Positions 62,589-64,000 of a stretch of DNA of 64,000 nucleotides are shown here, piece after piece. Positions within the stretch are counted from its first letter, which is position 1; each line of letters starts with the position of its first letter. The stretch is taken from positions 124,001 to 188,000 of the forward strand of contig NZ_CAWNSW010000111.1 in assembly GCF_963877135.1 (NCBI RefSeq), given 5' to 3'. The position numbers and the translations under genes are program-made. The DNA is from Stenomitos frigidus_A (GTDB lineage Bacteria > Cyanobacteriota > Cyanobacteriia > Leptolyngbyales > Leptolyngbyaceae). A model generated the notes under the pieces. It saw nothing but the letters and a program-made list of their open reading frames with translations. It was not told where the DNA came from and ran no database searches.

Positions 62589-63037
62589 TCGGAATTTTAG
62601 CTGAGAGCGATCGAGGGGCAATTTTTTTTGATCGTGGAGAGAAGCAGACAGATAACTAACGGGTGAAATGTAGACGATCACTAGCCAGTGGGCACTACTG
62701 TCTAAGCAACGCTCAACAGCGACAGATGAGCCACCCGTTTTCCAATCATGCTTAAAAGCATCTGGGCTGTCGATCAGTCAATTATTGAAAAATTCGCTTG
62801 GTATATAAGAAAAGCTGATCGCAAATGCCTCTAGCGACCGCCAAAGAAACGAAAATTGTACATTATTGAAAATAAGATGGACAAAAAACTAAGGAGTTGC
62901 TATCGTCCATTATTGGTATATTTAGCCCCAACACAAAAATTTAGAAACTTTTTTCCAAAAAAGTGAGCATTTGCAAAACTCTTTGTTAAAGTTGGAGGCA
63001 ATTTTACGTCTTTCTAGGGAGCTTTATTTGAGCGTGT
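62589..63037. promoter_or_regulatory. Upstream region of the sigma factor gene
   Basis: An AT-rich 450-bp stretch between divergent genes; TATATAAG near 62803 and AATAAGAT near 62870 are possible promoter parts. AGGGAG at about 63016 may be the ribosome-binding site for the sigma factor. Confidence 0.4.
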
Positions 63038-64000
63038 ATGACTGCTAAATTGTCTTCTGATATCACTGAAACTGATTCTGCCGAATCAGAGGTTGCTGAT
63101 TCTTCTGAATCAGTAGTTGCTGAACTTGATTTTGCGATCGATTTAACCGAAATTGAAGAGTTCGATCCGGACGAAGCTTCGCCAGAGAAGGTTCCATACA
63201 AACCAACCAAAGCGGAACGTCTTGGTCTTACCGATGATTCAGTGGGCTTATTCTTACGAGAGATGGCACGCTATCCTCTACTGACTCAAGCACAAGAAAT
63301 TGAGTTGGCACGAGAAATTGTGAAGGGGGGCGATCGCGGCGAACAGGCAAAGCGTAAATTAGTGCGAGCTAACTTACGACTGGTTGTTTCAATTGCCAAA
63401 AAATATCTCAACCGGGGAGTACCGTTTCTGGATCTGATCCAGGAAGGGGCAATGGGGCTGATGCGGGCTGCCGAAAAGTTTGACTATGAGCGCGGCTACA
63501 AGTTTTCAACCTATGCCTACTGGTGGATTCGCCAGGGCATCACCCGTGCGATCGCTTCTCAATCCCGGACGGTGCGGCTACCCGTCCATATGGTCGAAAA
63601 GCTGAATCAGGTTCGCAAAGCCCGACAAACGCTCTCTCAAGCCCTGGGGCGCAAGCCTACCAAAGCCGAACTGGCAGCAGCCCTTGAAATTGATGAAGAC
63701 AAGCTGGAACAGGTGTTAGACGTCAGTCAGGGTACCCTGTCGCTGCATGCCTGGGTGGGGCGTGAAGAGGATACAGAACTCATGCAGTTGATTGAAGACG
63801 CAGATAATATTGCGCCAAACGATTGCCTTGATCACAAACTCCTGTGCGATCGCCTCAACTCAGTGTTAGATCACCTCAGTGATCGCGAACGCGACATCAT
63901 CAAGCTACGGTTTGGTCTTGAAGATGGACAGCACTACACCCTGACCGAAATCGGCGAACTTTATCAGCTTTCACGCGAACGAGTACGCCAAATTCAGGCA
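63038..64000 (+). CDS. Group 2 sigma-70 factor (3' end beyond window)
   Basis: From ATG at 63038 the frame is open to the last base, 321 residues. An acidic N-terminus (DITETDSAESEVADSSESV) precedes region 1.2 (DSVGLFLREMARYPLLTQAQEIELAREI). Region 2 is complete: ANLRLVVSIAKKYLNRGVPFLDLIQEGAMGLMRAAEKFDYERGYKFSTYAYWWIRQGITRAI, with the -10 recognition helix. Region 3 and the start of region 4 (LSDRERDIIKLRFGL, LSRERVRQIQA) follow. MARYPLL is, from memory, most like SigC. Only the last part of region 4 is missing. It would redirect RNA polymerase under stress or stationary conditions. Confidence 0.95.
   Translation, partial: MTAKLSSDITETDSAESEVADSSESVVAELDFAIDLTEIEEFDPDEASPEKVPYKPTKAERLGLTDDSVGLFLREMARYPLLTQAQEIELAREIVKGGDRGEQAKRKLVRANLRLVVSIAKKYLNRGVPFLDLIQEGAMGLMRAAEKFDYERGYKFSTYAYWWIRQGITRAIASQSRTVRLPVHMVEKLNQVRKARQTLSQALGRKPTKAELAAALEIDEDKLEQVLDVSQGTLSLHAWVGREEDTELMQLIEDADNIAPNDCLDHKLLCDRLNSVLDHLSDRERDIIKLRFGLEDGQHYTLTEIGELYQLSRERVRQIQA

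Overview
The window reads as chromosomal DNA of a cyanobacterium. It carries light-independent protochlorophyllide reductase genes (chlL, chlN), a plant-type [2Fe-2S] ferredoxin, a ClpP/ClpR pair, a CHASE2 serine/threonine kinase, a group 2 sigma factor, many copies of the HIP1 octamer GCGATCGC, and 7-bp short tandem repeats between and inside genes. The repeat load suggests a larger, probably filamentous, genome. Genus cannot be fixed from the sequence, and heterocyst formation cannot be decided. I saw no rRNA, convincing tRNA, CRISPR array or intact transposase gene.

Layout. 1-9184 is an exopolysaccharide assembly block: a partial glycosyltransferase, a HepA-like ABC exporter, a HepC-like sugar-phosphate transferase, a Wzc-like chain-length/autokinase protein and a second glycosyltransferase, all on the minus strand, then an SLBB outer-membrane export protein on the plus strand. 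9227-15118 is housekeeping (YlqF GTPase, M90 peptidase, Uma2 protein, universal stress protein, pgk, ferredoxin) plus a 129-bp MITE with 9-bp target duplications. 15160-19896 is the most unusual stretch. A conserved unknown gene and a 21-bp tandem repeat array are bracketed by two ~71-bp direct repeats, followed by hairpin repeats and a large STAND NTPase-TPR-TIR gene that looks like an NLR-type immune protein. 20039-28278 is ileS, a small unknown, pheS, surE, an MBL-fold hydrolase and ribF.

28431-40251 is a phosphate and envelope region: pstS-pstC-pstA-pstB with a likely Pho box and a hairpin after pstS; a TonB-like protein facing exbD/exbB; several unknown exported or anchored proteins; and a Tat-exported PhoX-like phosphatase. 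PhoX could release phosphate from esters, PstS would bind it and PstCAB import it. 40741-55019 holds a B12-binding radical SAM enzyme, a HicB-like protein with a GNAT acetyltransferase, hemC, the CHASE2 kinase, a J-domain protein, clpR-clpP, a von Willebrand A protein, a PIN-TRAM protein, a HemW-like radical SAM protein and an MscS channel with a cyclic-nucleotide-binding domain. 55256-58244 is chlL-DUF5331-chlN, closed by a textbook terminator. The end holds a lipoprotein, an AT-hook/helical DNA-binding candidate, class III alcohol dehydrogenase, a DUF2809 membrane protein and a sigma factor cut by the window edge.

Palindromic and 7-mer repeats fill many gaps and blur several start codons (pstC, the DUF5331 gene, the TIR gene). 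I chose starts inside those repeats only where family alignment by memory supports it.
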